Shown here piece after piece: positions 32,822-43,592 of a stretch of DNA of 64,000 nucleotides. Origin of the DNA: Synergistaceae bacterium. GTDB lineage: Bacteria > Synergistota > Synergistia > Synergistales > Aminobacteriaceae. A model generated the notes under the pieces. That model was not told where the DNA came from. It ran no database searches and saw nothing but the letters and a program-made list of their open reading frames with translations. The translations under genes and the position numbers were made by a program. Numbering within the stretch: position 1 is the first letter of the stretch; every line of letters begins with the position of its first letter. The DNA lies in the NCBI GenBank assembly GCA_018436595.1, contig JAHDLC010000016.1:1-64000 (forward strand). Reading direction: 5' to 3'.

Positions 32822-34507
32822 ATGATCGAGGAAGTGACCATTCGGAACGTTGGGGGAGTGGCTTCAGCAGCCCTCCGTCTTGAAAAAGGACTGACCGTCA
32901 TAACGGGTGAGAGCGGAGCGGGGAAGAGCAGCCTTGTCCGTTCTCTCGAACTTCTGGGCGGCAAAAGGAGCCAGTCGGCATTCCTCCGTTCCGGCGAGGA
33001 AGAAGGATCCGTCGAGGCGGTGCTTTCAGGAGTTTCAGGTGACAGGGCAGGCAGTGCATACGCCGGGACGGATGACGGGTTCGTTCTTTTTGCCAGGAGA
33101 ACCTTTTCGAGAAACGGACGAAACCGGACGTACTTTCAGGACAGGGCCGTTCCCCTTTCCACTTTTTCCACGGTGATGAACGAAGAAATGCGCATCCAGA
33201 GCCAGTTTGCCCAGATCGAGCTGCTTGATCCAAAACGGCAGATGGAGATTCTCGACTTCTGCGGGGGAGTTGAGGTATCGAACCTGAAAGAGGCTTTGTC
33301 CGGAACCTTTGCCGGAGCTGTGGAATGCGACCGCTCCCTCCGGGCTGCGAAGAGCCGCGAACAGGAACTGAAAACCCGTTTCCGGGACGGTGAGGCTATC
33401 CTCACGGCGGCAAAGGGGCTGAAACTGGCCCCGGGGTGCGAAAATGAATGGGAATCGCAGATCCGGACCCTTTCACTCAGGGTCGACCGTATGAAAAAAG
33501 CCAGGGACAATCTTCTCCGGATGACGGGAGGAGCTGCGGGCCAGGGGTTGCTTGATCTGCTGGAATCAAGCGGTCTTGAACTGCTGCGGTGCCTTGAAAA
33601 CGATGAAGGCGGCCTCCCAAAACTCTTCAACGAAGGTCTGGAGAGGCTCCAGGCTTTCTCCAGGGAAGCGGCCCGGATGACGGCAGGGCAGTCAGTTGAA
33701 GAAATGGAAAGAGAGCAGGATCTCCTTGAGAAAAGGGGAGGTCTTCTGAGAAAGCTGAAAAGAGCCTCCGGGACGACCTCCGTGGAGGATTTTCTGGAAT
33801 GGTGCGATGAAGCGAAAAGAGCTTCCGAATGGATTCGGGAACAGGAACGGAATTTGGCTGAGCTGACCGAAAAAGGCCGGGGGTTCCGGAAAGAAGCTGC
33901 CGGGCTTGCGGCCGAATTGCGCTCCCTTCGCGCCGCTACTGCCTCAAGACTGGAGCGGGATGTCAACCGTCATCTCGCTGACTTGGCCATGGAGGACTGC
34001 CGGTTTTCCGTTCGTCTCACTGAACTGGAAAAAATCAGGAGCACCGGAGCGGATGATGTTTTTTTCACCCTGTCCACAGGCGGAAAAGGGGAAACTCCGG
34101 TGAACAAAACCGCATCGGGCGGTGAACTGAGCCGGATTCTCCTTGCTCTCCAACTGTCTCTCCCGGAATCATCCCTCCCGCCGACTCTTGTATTCGATGA
34201 AGTTGAGGCAGGCCTTGGCGGTCGCGCAGCCGTTCTTGCCGGATACAAGCTCCAGGAACTTTCCCGCAGATGCCAGGTCATTCTCGTCACTCACGAGGCA
34301 ACCATAGCGGCACTGGCTGAACATCACTACCTGGTGAGGAAAAACGGGGAATCGGTGGAGGCCGTCAAGTTAGGAAAAGAGGAGCGGGCCGCGGAAATTG
34401 CCAGGATGCTTTCCGGGGATGCCGGTCTTCCCGAGGCAATGGAACATGCGAAAAAACTTCTTTCCGGAAGGCCTGAATACCTGATTTCCGCTGATTCAAA
34501 AAATTGA
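32822..34507 (+). CDS. recN: DNA repair ATPase RecN
   Basis: RecN is an SMC-like protein that acts early in double-strand break repair. Walker A GESGAGKSSLV is near residue 30, a coiled-coil region fills about 150-390, and the signature ASGGELSRILLAL and Walker B TLVFDEVEAGLGG lie in the C-terminal head. The ATG at 32822 gives the standard N-terminus. The stop codon overlaps the -35 of the rplU promoter. Confidence 0.94.
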   Translation: MIEEVTIRNVGGVASAALRLEKGLTVITGESGAGKSSLVRSLELLGGKRSQSAFLRSGEEEGSVEAVLSGVSGDRAGSAYAGTDDGFVLFARRTFSRNGRNRTYFQDRAVPLSTFSTVMNEEMRIQSQFAQIELLDPKRQMEILDFCGGVEVSNLKEALSGTFAGAVECDRSLRAAKSREQELKTRFRDGEAILTAAKGLKLAPGCENEWESQIRTLSLRVDRMKKARDNLLRMTGGAAGQGLLDLLESSGLELLRCLENDEGGLPKLFNEGLERLQAFSREAARMTAGQSVEEMEREQDLLEKRGGLLRKLKRASGTTSVEDFLEWCDEAKRASEWIREQERNLAELTEKGRGFRKEAAGLAAELRSLRAATASRLERDVNRHLADLAMEDCRFSVRLTELEKIRSTGADDVFFTLSTGGKGETPVNKTASGGELSRILLALQLSLPESSLPPTLVFDEVEAGLGGRAAVLAGYKLQELSRRCQVILVTHEATIAALAEHHYLVRKNGESVEAVKLGKEERAAEIARMLSGDAGLPEAMEHAKKLLSGRPEYLISADSKN

Positions 34508-34532
34508 CATTCACTGAAGAACTTCGTATAAT
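34504..34532 (+). promoter_or_regulatory. Consensus sigma-70-type promoter of rplU
   Basis: TTGACA (34504-34509) and TATAAT (34527-34532) are exact consensus hexamers with 17-base spacing. The -35 overlaps the recN stop codon. It drives the rplU-prp-rpmA-obg-nadD-LCP-rsfS unit, with a leader of about 80 bases. Confidence 0.93.
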
Positions 34533-34561
34533 GCTACGGTTCGGTGTATATATCGCACGGG

Positions 34562-34593
34562 GCAGGTCATAAACCTGCACACACAGGTGCCTG
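34562..34593 (+). promoter_or_regulatory. Putative rplU leader with alternative hairpins
   Basis: Four short segments can pair in sequence. Segment 1 (34562-34567) pairs with segment 2 (34573-34578) over 6 bp. Segment 2 (34573-34577) can instead pair with segment 3 (34584-34588) over 5 bp. Segment 3 (34584-34587) can instead pair with segment 4 (34590-34593), but with only a 2-base gap, which is too tight for a stable loop. The ribosome site GGGAGGAGG follows at about 34604-34612. L21 leaders that autoregulate are known in other phyla; I cannot match this one to a described motif. Confidence 0.45.
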
Positions 34594-34618
34594 AACCCCC
34601 GGCGGGAGGAGGAAAAGA

Positions 34619-34936
34619 ATGTACGCTATCGTTGAAACAGGCGGCAAGCAGTATCGGATTCAGGAGGGAGACCTCCTGAAGGTTGAGTCTCTCGGGATTG
34701 CGGAGGGAGAATCAGTCGTACTCGACAAGGTTCTTTTCGTGGGTGGAGATGACGGTATATCCGTCGGGGCTCCCTATGTCCAGGGAGCTTCCGTAAAGGC
34801 TTCAGTGGTCACCAACGGAAAAGACCGCAAAGTTCTTGTCTTCAAGTTTAAGAGCAAGAAAAATTACCGTCGCCTGAGAGGTCACAGGCAGCATTTTACG
34901 GAGATTCGTATCGACTCCATCACCCCGGGTGCCTGA
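34619..34936 (+). CDS. rplU: 50S ribosomal protein L21
   Basis: The 105-residue protein starts MYAIVETGGKQYRIQEGD and ends with KKNYRRLRGHRQHFTEIRI, both typical of L21, which binds 23S rRNA. It leads the standard rplU-prp-rpmA-obg order. GGGAGGAGG precedes the ATG. Confidence 0.97.
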   Translation: MYAIVETGGKQYRIQEGDLLKVESLGIAEGESVVLDKVLFVGGDDGISVGAPYVQGASVKASVVTNGKDRKVLVFKFKSKKNYRRLRGHRQHFTEIRIDSITPGA

Positions 34937-34939
34937 GAA

Positions 34940-35281
34940 ATGACGGAAATCTCCGTCGGCCTGCAGGCCGGCCGGAAAGTTGCCATTGTGGCAGCCGGGC
35001 ATACGGGGTTTTCCGAAAGAGGTTCCGATGTGGTCTGCGCAGGAGTTTCCGCCCTTGTCCAGGCACTGTATTACGGGTTTCATGAGGTGTTGAAGCAGAA
35101 GGAGCTGAGGTCTTCCGTTGACAAAAAAAATGCGAAGATGTCCCTCGACTGGGCTGAATGTCCGGCCTCAGAGGGGGACGTTCTGGCGGAGACCATTATA
35201 GGCTCGCTGAAAGAAATTGCCCGGGTTTATCCCGATCATGTCCGAATTGTGGAGGTGCACGTAGATGAATTGGATTTTTGA
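34940..35281 (+). CDS. prp: Ribosomal-processing cysteine protease Prp
   Basis: The 113-residue protein has the catalytic histidine in AAGHTGFS and the catalytic cysteine in [14 protein letters not shown]. Prp removes the N-terminal extension of L27 in bacteria where that protein is made as a precursor. The next gene overlaps by 17 bases and encodes just such an L27. The assignment is therefore supported by both motif and context. Confidence 0.94.
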   Translation: MTEISVGLQAGRKVAIVAAGHTGFSERGSDVVCAGVSALVQALYYGFHEVLKQKELRSSVDKKNAKMSLDWAECPASEGDVLAETIIGSLKEIARVYPDHVRIVEVHVDELDF

Positions 35282-35550
35282 TCTGCAGTTCTTTGCCCAT
35301 AAAAAAGGCCAGGGAAGCAGCACGAACGGCAGGGACAGCGAAGGCAAGCGCCTTGGCATTAAAAAATACGCCGGCCAGGCTGTAAAGGCTGGAAACATTA
35401 TTGTCCGGCAACGGGGCACAAAGGTTCACCCCGGCAAAAACGTCGGCATCGGCAAAGATGACACCCTTTTCGCCACAAGTGCTGGTGTCGTCAACTTCGA
35501 AACGAAGGGCAGCAGGAAGTTCGTTTCAGTGGTTCTCGAACTGGCCGAAT

Positions 35551-35552
<2 letters not shown>
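35265..35552 (+). CDS. rpmA: 50S ribosomal protein L27 (with cleavable N-terminal extension)
   Basis: The mature sequence [15 protein letters not shown] is preceded by [10 protein letters not shown], which fits the Prp recognition pattern ending in FF before AHKKG. Cleavage exposes the N-terminal tail that reaches the peptidyl-transferase centre. The rest, including [20 protein letters not shown], is normal. The ATG has GGAGGT upstream, inside prp. Confidence 0.97.
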
Positions 35553-37722
<2,170 letters not shown>

Positions 37723-37726
37723 GCCG

Positions 37727-39007
37727 ATGAAAATAATGAAAATCGCCGCCATTCTTCTGCTTGCCGTTTCGTCAGCATTCGCGGGCGCTGCCATGCGGGT
37801 CCGCACCTTTGTTGATCCGAAGCCGCAGACCATAAAGGAATCAATCTCCTTCACGGAAGCTTCGGGAACGGCAAACATACTCCTCATCGGAATCGATGAC
37901 GTGGATGGAGGCAGAAGAGCCGATGCAATTGCCTTTGCCACCGTCGATATCGACAACAAGATCGTCAGGGTGATGTCGGTCCCGAGGGATACCAGGGTAC
38001 AGATTCCCGGCAAAGGATGGGACAAAATCAACCACGCCTATGCCTACGGAGGAGTGGAGAAACTCCGGGAAACAGTGGTCAATTTCCTGGGCCTTCCCGT
38101 AAACTACTACGTCCTTGTCAACTATGACACCTTCCCGTCCATCATCGACCTCATAGGCGGGGTAGAAGTGGATGTGGAACGGCGTATGGTCTACAACGAC
38201 TATGCGGGAAAACTCTTTATCAACATCCCGAAGGGGTTCCAGAAGCTCGACGGGAAAAATGCCCTTCACTACGTCCGTTTCCGTCATGATGCCATGGGGG
38301 ATATCGGAAGGGTGAAGCGCCAGCAGGAATTCATAAAGGCTGTCCTGAAAAAAGTTCAGACGCCGTCCATGATTCCCAAGATTCCAGAGCTGGCCCAGAA
38401 AGCCATCGAAATGGTGAACTCCGACATGACTCCCGCCCAGGCGCTGCAGCTTGCTTCCTACCTTGCCGACCTTTCGGGAGAGAACCTCCATTTCTTTACT
38501 CTTCCGGGAAAAGCTGCCTATATTTCCAACCTCAGCTACTGGATTGGGGATACTACCGAGGCGTCCGCCCTGCTGACCGGACTTCCGGAAAAGAAAGCAG
38601 ACGGACCAGTTTCAGGCGACCGGTCGCCTGAAGGACAGGATAGCCCCGCCCAGAACAGCGACATCGATCTTGAATCACTGATAGCTTCGGTGACGACACC
38701 GGTCTCGGTGCTCAACGGGGCGGGAAAGTCCGGACTCGGCAAAGACACCGCGACGGCTCTACAGAAAATTGGCATTGATGTGGCGCACATTGGAAACGCG
38801 AAGCATTTTGACTATCGGACCACGAGCATCCAGGTGCCTGAAAAAGGCGCCGAAGCGGTGCGGAATACGGCCCAGGCACTAGGGGAAATAGCAGGGGTGG
38901 GGAAGAACCTCATATCGAAGAGCTCGGCTGTCCCTCATGTTACAATCATCATCGGGAAGGATAGTGAAAAAGTTCTGGAGAGACTTGGCGGATTGGCCCG
39001 CCGATGA
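37727..39007 (+). CDS. LytR-CpsA-Psr (LCP) family protein with LytR C-terminal domain
   Basis: A signal-anchor (residues 4-24) precedes the LCP domain (about 50-200), with RRADAIAFATVD, VMSVPRDTRVQIPG and RFRHDAMGDIGRVKRQQEFI. A LytR_C domain (about 325-420) starts VSVLNGAGKSGLGKDTA. In Gram-positives LCP enzymes transfer teichoic acids or capsule from undecaprenyl carrier to peptidoglycan. The WecA-like enzyme at 1440 may supply such a polymer here; that link is inference. GGAGGT precedes the ATG. Confidence 0.9.
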   Translation: MKIMKIAAILLLAVSSAFAGAAMRVRTFVDPKPQTIKESISFTEASGTANILLIGIDDVDGGRRADAIAFATVDIDNKIVRVMSVPRDTRVQIPGKGWDKINHAYAYGGVEKLRETVVNFLGLPVNYYVLVNYDTFPSIIDLIGGVEVDVERRMVYNDYAGKLFINIPKGFQKLDGKNALHYVRFRHDAMGDIGRVKRQQEFIKAVLKKVQTPSMIPKIPELAQKAIEMVNSDMTPAQALQLASYLADLSGENLHFFTLPGKAAYISNLSYWIGDTTEASALLTGLPEKKADGPVSGDRSPEGQDSPAQNSDIDLESLIASVTTPVSVLNGAGKSGLGKDTATALQKIGIDVAHIGNAKHFDYRTTSIQVPEKGAEAVRNTAQALGEIAGVGKNLISKSSAVPHVTIIIGKDSEKVLERLGGLARR

Positions 39008-39051
39008 CCTGAAAGAATCAGACCTCAACCACTAAAGGAGAAGGTGAAGGA

Positions 39052-39408
39052 TTGAAGAAGGAAAACCGGCTCAGGGAATTTGAATACCTGTATAACGCCC
39101 TTGCTGACAAAAGGGGGCTTGATATTGTTGCCATGGATATGGAAGGATCGGCTGCCATCTCGGATACCTTTGTCCTGGTAACGGCCAATTCGGAAATCCA
39201 CATGGGAACTCTCAGGGATGCGGCCCTTGAAGCATTTCACACACAAGGTTTGCAGACCACCGTCGAAGGATATGACAGCTCCCAGTGGCGTCTCATAGAT
39301 GCGGGCGAAGTGGTGGTTCATGTCTTCAGCAGGGCCGGGCGGGACCATTATAAGCTCGAAAAGCTCTGGGGCGACGCGCCGACGTTCAATTTTACATACG
39401 AAGACTGA
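39052..39408 (+). CDS. rsfS: Ribosomal silencing factor RsfS
   Basis: RsfS binds L14 and blocks 50S-30S joining in starvation. The pattern KRGLDIVAMDME, SDTFVLVTANSEIHMGTLRDA and the closing SSQWRLIDAGEVVVHVF is typical. The TTG start has AAGGAGAAGGTGAAGG upstream. nadD-LCP-rsfS is a known neighbourhood. A terminator follows. Confidence 0.95.
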   Translation: MKKENRLREFEYLYNALADKRGLDIVAMDMEGSAAISDTFVLVTANSEIHMGTLRDAALEAFHTQGLQTTVEGYDSSQWRLIDAGEVVVHVFSRAGRDHYKLEKLWGDAPTFNFTYED

Positions 39409-39420
39409 AGTGACGACAAC

Positions 39421-39460
39421 AAATGCAGCTGCCGTACAAGACCGGAAGCTGCATTTTTTT
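39421..39460 (+). terminator. Rho-independent terminator after rsfS
   Basis: A perfect 10-bp stem (39421-39430 with 39447-39456) encloses a 16-base loop and is followed by T residues to 39460. It ends the rplU-rsfS unit. The same stem may act weakly from the opposite strand for tpiA, as A residues flank it only partly. Confidence 0.88.
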
Positions 39461-39521
39461 AAAGATTCAATGTGTCCTATAATATATCTTATGTTACGTT
39501 TTGCTGTGCATTGAGCTGTTT

Positions 39522-40298
39522 TTACCCAGCGAAGGCCTTCCTGTAGTTTTCGTAAATTGCCAGGAAAGAGTCCACTTTCAGCGACGCTCCGCCTACCAGC
39601 GCTCCGTGGATGTCCTGCCTGGAAAGAAGCTCCGCCGCATTTGAATCCTTGACGCTTCCTCCGTACAGCACGGGAATCAGTGACCCGCTGCCGAAAGCCT
39701 CAAGGGCCAGTTTCGCCGCAAAGGCACAGACTTCCTGGGCATCATCGGGGCTTGCGTTTTTTCCGGTCCCGATGGCCCATACAGGTTCATATGCAAGGAC
39801 GAGATCCCGGGCCCGGACTTCCGGCACGGACTGGAAAGCTGAAAGAAGCTGATCCTGCACCACCTGGATCGTTTTGCCCCCTTCCCGTTCTTCCAGGGTT
39901 TCCCCGAAACAAAGGACGGTCTTCAGCCCGGAGTTCAGGGCTTTTTCCAGTTTCCTGGCCACGACTTCATTGGTTTCTCCAAATATGTGACGGCGTTCAC
40001 TATGCCCCACCAGGACGTGAGAGCATCCAACGGACCGGACCATAGCCATTGACACGGCACCGGTGAATGCGCCCCTGTCCTCGAAATAGCCGTCCTGGGC
40101 TCCTGCCGAAACGGGACCGGCCGGGAGAGCCTTCAGAACTGCCGGGATAGCAAGGAAGGGCGGGAAAAGGCAGATGTCCACACAATCACTTCCATACAGT
40201 CTTCCGGAAATCCTGTCCGCCAGGGAGCGGCAGAACTCTTCCCCTTCTTCCGGGAGCATGTTCATTTTCCAGTTTCCGTAAAGATAAATTTTTTTCAT
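39522..40298 (-). CDS. tpiA: Triosephosphate isomerase
   Basis: TpiA interconverts dihydroxyacetone phosphate and glyceraldehyde-3-phosphate. GNWKMN holds the active-site Lys; GHSERR the His; YEPVWAIGTGK the catalytic Glu. ATG at 40298 has GTGAGGAGG six bases upstream; an earlier in-frame ATG adds five odd residues. It follows pgk by 29 bases. Confidence 0.97.
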   Translation of the reverse strand: MKKIYLYGNWKMNMLPEEGEEFCRSLADRISGRLYGSDCVDICLFPPFLAIPAVLKALPAGPVSAGAQDGYFEDRGAFTGAVSMAMVRSVGCSHVLVGHSERRHIFGETNEVVARKLEKALNSGLKTVLCFGETLEEREGGKTIQVVQDQLLSAFQSVPEVRARDLVLAYEPVWAIGTGKNASPDDAQEVCAFAAKLALEAFGSGSLIPVLYGGSVKDSNAAELLSRQDIHGALVGGASLKVDSFLAIYENYRKAFAG

Positions 40299-40327
40299 GT
40301 CCGGCCTCCTCACGGGATGTTTTCTTT

Positions 40328-41518
40328 CTACTCGGCAAGCAGGGGCATTATTCCCGGGAGCTGCCTGCCTTCGCAGAATTCAAGGCTCGCTCCCCCGCCG
40401 GTGGAAACGTGGGAAACGTTGCGGTCGAACCCGAGCTTTTTCGCTGCGGAAGCCGTGTCGCCGCCCCCGATAACCGTCAGTCCCCCGTTTTGCGTGCTCC
40501 GGGCGACTCCTTCGGCAACAGTTCGCGTTCCCTTCTCGAACAGCGGGTTTTCAAATACTCCCATGGGACCGTTCCAGAGGACTGTTCTGGCTCCTGCCGC
40601 CTTGTTTGCAAAGAGTTCCGCTGTCTTCGGGCCAATGTCGAGACCCATAAGGTCCTCGGGAATTTCGTCGGCAGGCACGATCCTCTCGCCCTGTGATGTG
40701 TCCGGGGAGGATCCTGCGACCACGTCGACGGGAAGAAGAATTTCGACACCTTGTTCCCGGGCTTTTTTCATCATTTCAAGCGCAAATCCGGCTTTCTCGG
40801 ATTCGAAAAGGGACCGTCCGATACCGGATCCCCCCGCCTTCAGAAAAGTGAAGGCCATACCTCCCCCTATGAGAATGGCGGTCGCCTTGTCCATAAGATG
40901 CTCCACCACTCCGATTTTATCGGACACTTTTGCCCCTCCGAGGATGAGAACGAAGGGTTTCTCCGGGGCCTCGCTCACTGCTGAGAGCATGTTGACCTCC
41001 CTCTCAAGCAGGAACCCTGAGAATGAGGGCAGAATCTTCATGATGGCGTTTGTGGACGCGTCTGCCCTGTGGGAGGCACTGAACGCGTCCATGACAAATA
41101 CGTCGAAGGGGGCTGCGAGAGATGCAGCAAATTGGGCGTCGTTTTCCTGTTCCTGGGGATGAAAACGAAGATTTTCAAGCAGCAGAAGATTTCCAGGGGA
41201 GAGGGATGCAAGGGCTGTTTCGACCTCCGGTCCGATGCACTCCCTGCAGAATTTGACAGGATGGCCGAGAACCTTTTCCACTGCTGCTGCGATGTGGGAA
41301 AGGGACATTTCGGGCACAATTTTACCCTTTGGCCTGCCGAGGTGGGAACAGAGGGCGACCTTCGCGTTTGACTTCAGCAGTGCGGAAATAGTGTCCCTGT
41401 GAGCCGATATCCTGGTGAAATCCGTTACTTCACCGTTTTTTACAGGTACGTTGAAATCCACCCTGAGCAACACCTTTTTTTCTGCGGTGCTCTGGTGGGA
41501 AAACAGACGGAGTTTCAT
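40328..41518 (-). CDS. pgk: Phosphoglycerate kinase
   Basis: The glycolytic enzyme makes ATP from 1,3-bisphosphoglycerate. VLLRVDFNVPV, CSHLGRPKG, LLLENLRFHPQE, VLILGGAKVSDKI and the nucleotide-site GGGDTASAAK are all present. Two starts are close: ATG at 41518 and TTG at 41524; AGGAGG is ten and four bases away respectively, so the ATG is preferred. No gap gene accompanies it. Confidence 0.97.
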   Translation of the reverse strand: MKLRLFSHQSTAEKKVLLRVDFNVPVKNGEVTDFTRISAHRDTISALLKSNAKVALCSHLGRPKGKIVPEMSLSHIAAAVEKVLGHPVKFCRECIGPEVETALASLSPGNLLLLENLRFHPQEQENDAQFAASLAAPFDVFVMDAFSASHRADASTNAIMKILPSFSGFLLEREVNMLSAVSEAPEKPFVLILGGAKVSDKIGVVEHLMDKATAILIGGGMAFTFLKAGGSGIGRSLFESEKAGFALEMMKKAREQGVEILLPVDVVAGSSPDTSQGERIVPADEIPEDLMGLDIGPKTAELFANKAAGARTVLWNGPMGVFENPLFEKGTRTVAEGVARSTQNGGLTVIGGGDTASAAKKLGFDRNVSHVSTGGGASLEFCEGRQLPGIMPLLAE

Positions 41519-41542
41519 GGACAACCTTCCTCCTTCCGATAA

Positions 41543-42463
41543 TCAATTCCTCTCGCCGCTCTCTGCGGCTGAACCCATAACATGTTCGAGCTTTTTCCAC
41601 CGATATTGTACAGTACTTTTGCTGATGGGAGGCGACTGCAGCTTCCCGAGTTCCTCGAGGGTGACGCTGGGATTGGTGATCCTCGACATCACGAGGTTTT
41701 TCAGGACATCGGGCAGGGATTCGAAACCCGGCGCGGAAACAGCCGCCCGGGCAAGGTCAAGCTGCCGCGTAGCAGCATCCAGGGATTTGCGGATGTTTGA
41801 CGAGTCACAATTCACCAGCATGTTCGCCCTGTTTCTCATGGATCGGACGATGGCTTTTTCCTCCATGCGGAGCGATGTTTTCACAAGGCCTATTCTGATG
41901 AGAAACGTGACGATTTCCTCCTGGTTGCGGAGGGTGATTTCATGTTTTCCCTGTATATGCCTCCTGCCGAAGGAGAAACCGCTTTTTTTCAGCATGGTGG
42001 CGGCGGTGAGTTCCGTTTCCCTGGAAGGAACCCTGAAACTAAGGTAATAGCCGCTTTTGGGAATGTAGAGTGCCCCGCAGCTTCCCCAGAGACCTCGCAG
42101 CCAGTCGGGCCGTTTCCTTTCAAAACGGGACATGTCATCCATCCGGTTTTCGTGCAGAAAGAGCAGCTTTTCGGGAAAGCGGAGAAAGACCTTTCCCTTG
42201 AGCGATCTCGGAATGCTCAGAAGGGGCGGAAATTCGTGAATGGAGCCGAGGTCCGCTTCTCCCCAGAGTTTGATCAAACGTCGGAAAAGCCACAGCCTGC
42301 TGCTGGAAAGGAGCAGCTCTTTTCCGGTTCTTTCGGTGATTCTCATTCCCTGGAGTATGCCGCGGATCTCGCCCAGGGCTTCTGTCCGGTCCTTGCAGGC
42401 TGCCGTGAGCCATTCATCCCACATAAAGGAAGAGAGTATTTTCCCTGAATCGGTGTTTGTCAA
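41543..42463 (-). CDS. whiA: WhiA-like DNA-binding protein
   Basis: The N-terminal and central part has a LAGLIDADG-like fold (LRGLWGSCGALYIPKSGYYLSF), and the C-terminal helix-turn-helix reads SRITNPSVTLEELGKLQSPPISKSTVQYRWKKL. WhiA regulates division and sporulation in actinobacteria and affects FtsZ ring formation in Bacillus. It completes the rapZ-yvcK-whiA cluster. The start is TTG, six bases after yvcK. Confidence 0.92.
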   Translation of the reverse strand: MTNTDSGKILSSFMWDEWLTAACKDRTEALGEIRGILQGMRITERTGKELLLSSSRLWLFRRLIKLWGEADLGSIHEFPPLLSIPRSLKGKVFLRFPEKLLFLHENRMDDMSRFERKRPDWLRGLWGSCGALYIPKSGYYLSFRVPSRETELTAATMLKKSGFSFGRRHIQGKHEITLRNQEEIVTFLIRIGLVKTSLRMEEKAIVRSMRNRANMLVNCDSSNIRKSLDAATRQLDLARAAVSAPGFESLPDVLKNLVMSRITNPSVTLEELGKLQSPPISKSTVQYRWKKLEHVMGSAAESGERN

Positions 42464-42468
42464 GGAGA

Positions 42469-43590
42469 TCAGTCCTCTTTCAGTTCGCGGCAGAGGCGGA
42501 TAAGGAGGTGGGACAATCCCTGCCCGTCATGCCGGAGAAGAGAGCCTTCAATGATGTGTACGAAATTCCCCTCGAGGAGGATGCATCCCATATCATCCAA
42601 TTCATCCCTGTCCCTGTCCGTTGCTACCAGTGGAACGGCCCCTTCGTTTCCGTACTTTTCCATGAGGTGGAGTGGGATTTCACCGGCATTGGCGATGACA
42701 TAATCAGGAGGAACGCCCATGGCGGCTGCAATCCACCGTACGTGTTCGGCCAGGGAAAAGCCTTCCGTCTCCCCCGGTTGGGTCATAAGATTGCAGATGT
42801 ACACTTTCGGGACCGCCGCTTTTCTCAGCCGTTCCGCTACCCTGGGAATGAGAAGATTGGGGATGACGCTGGTAAAAAGGCTCCCCGGTCCCAGGACAAG
42901 AATTTCGGCTTCGTCAATAGCCCGAAGGACATCGCCCACAGGGCGGGCATCCAGGGGTTCGAGCCAGATTTTCCTGATCTTGCTTCCGTGCTCGGAAATG
43001 GAAAGTTCTCCCCTGATTCTCTCTCCAGCAACGGTTTCGGCAACCAGGGACACGGCTTCCGTAGTCACCGGGAGAACCCGTCCCCGTATAGCGAGAAGGT
43101 TGTTCATCTCTTCGACCGCCCGTCGGAAATCACCGGTCTGTTCAGATATGGCCAGAAGCATGAGATTGCCGAGGCTGTGCCCGGCAAGGGCTCCCCTGTC
43201 GAAACGGAAATCGAGGAGCCGTCTAAGGGCGCTGTCGTTCTCCGCAAGGGCTACGATACAGTTCCTGACATCCCCCGGGGGGAGGACACCCCACTCTTCC
43301 CGGAGTCTCCCCGAACTTCCGCCTTCGTCGGTGACTGTGACCACCGCAACGATGTTCCGGGTAAAACTCTTCAGGCCGCGCAGGAGGGTTGAAAGGCCGG
43401 TGCCCCCTCCCAGGGCCGTCACATAGGGACCCATAGAAAGCCTGTATTCCACGGCCCTGGAAATGGCGGCCTTTTTTTTCCCGGAGGTGCCGTTGAAGGA
43501 AGAAAGTTCCCATCGTTCCCTGAAACGCAATAAAACAGCCATGACCAGTGCAGTCATTAAACCGAGGATGTAGGCCAGGATGCTGTCCAT
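42469..43590 (-). CDS. yvcK: YvcK/CofD-like gluconeogenesis factor with N-terminal membrane segment
   Basis: The core starts VTALGGGTGLSTLLRGLK and continues with TDEGGSSGRLREEWGVLPPGD, NLMLLAI and LGPGSLFTSVIPNLLIP, typical of YvcK, which binds UDP-sugars and is needed for cell shape on gluconeogenic carbon. Residues about 1-23 form a single membrane helix, an addition to the soluble form. ATG at 43590 has AGGG nine bases upstream; a GTG two codons earlier overlaps the rapZ stop. Confidence 0.92.
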   Translation of the reverse strand: MDSILAYILGLMTALVMAVLLRFRERWELSSFNGTSGKKKAAISRAVEYRLSMGPYVTALGGGTGLSTLLRGLKSFTRNIVAVVTVTDEGGSSGRLREEWGVLPPGDVRNCIVALAENDSALRRLLDFRFDRGALAGHSLGNLMLLAISEQTGDFRRAVEEMNNLLAIRGRVLPVTTEAVSLVAETVAGERIRGELSISEHGSKIRKIWLEPLDARPVGDVLRAIDEAEILVLGPGSLFTSVIPNLLIPRVAERLRKAAVPKVYICNLMTQPGETEGFSLAEHVRWIAAAMGVPPDYVIANAGEIPLHLMEKYGNEGAVPLVATDRDRDELDDMGCILLEGNFVHIIEGSLLRHDGQGLSHLLIRLCRELKED

Positions 43591-43592
43591 GC

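Noticed and set aside
39462-39521. Promoter-like AT-rich stretch between rsfS and tpiA
   Set aside because: It lies in a convergent gap where no gene starts; TATA-like text is expected by chance in AT-rich spacers.
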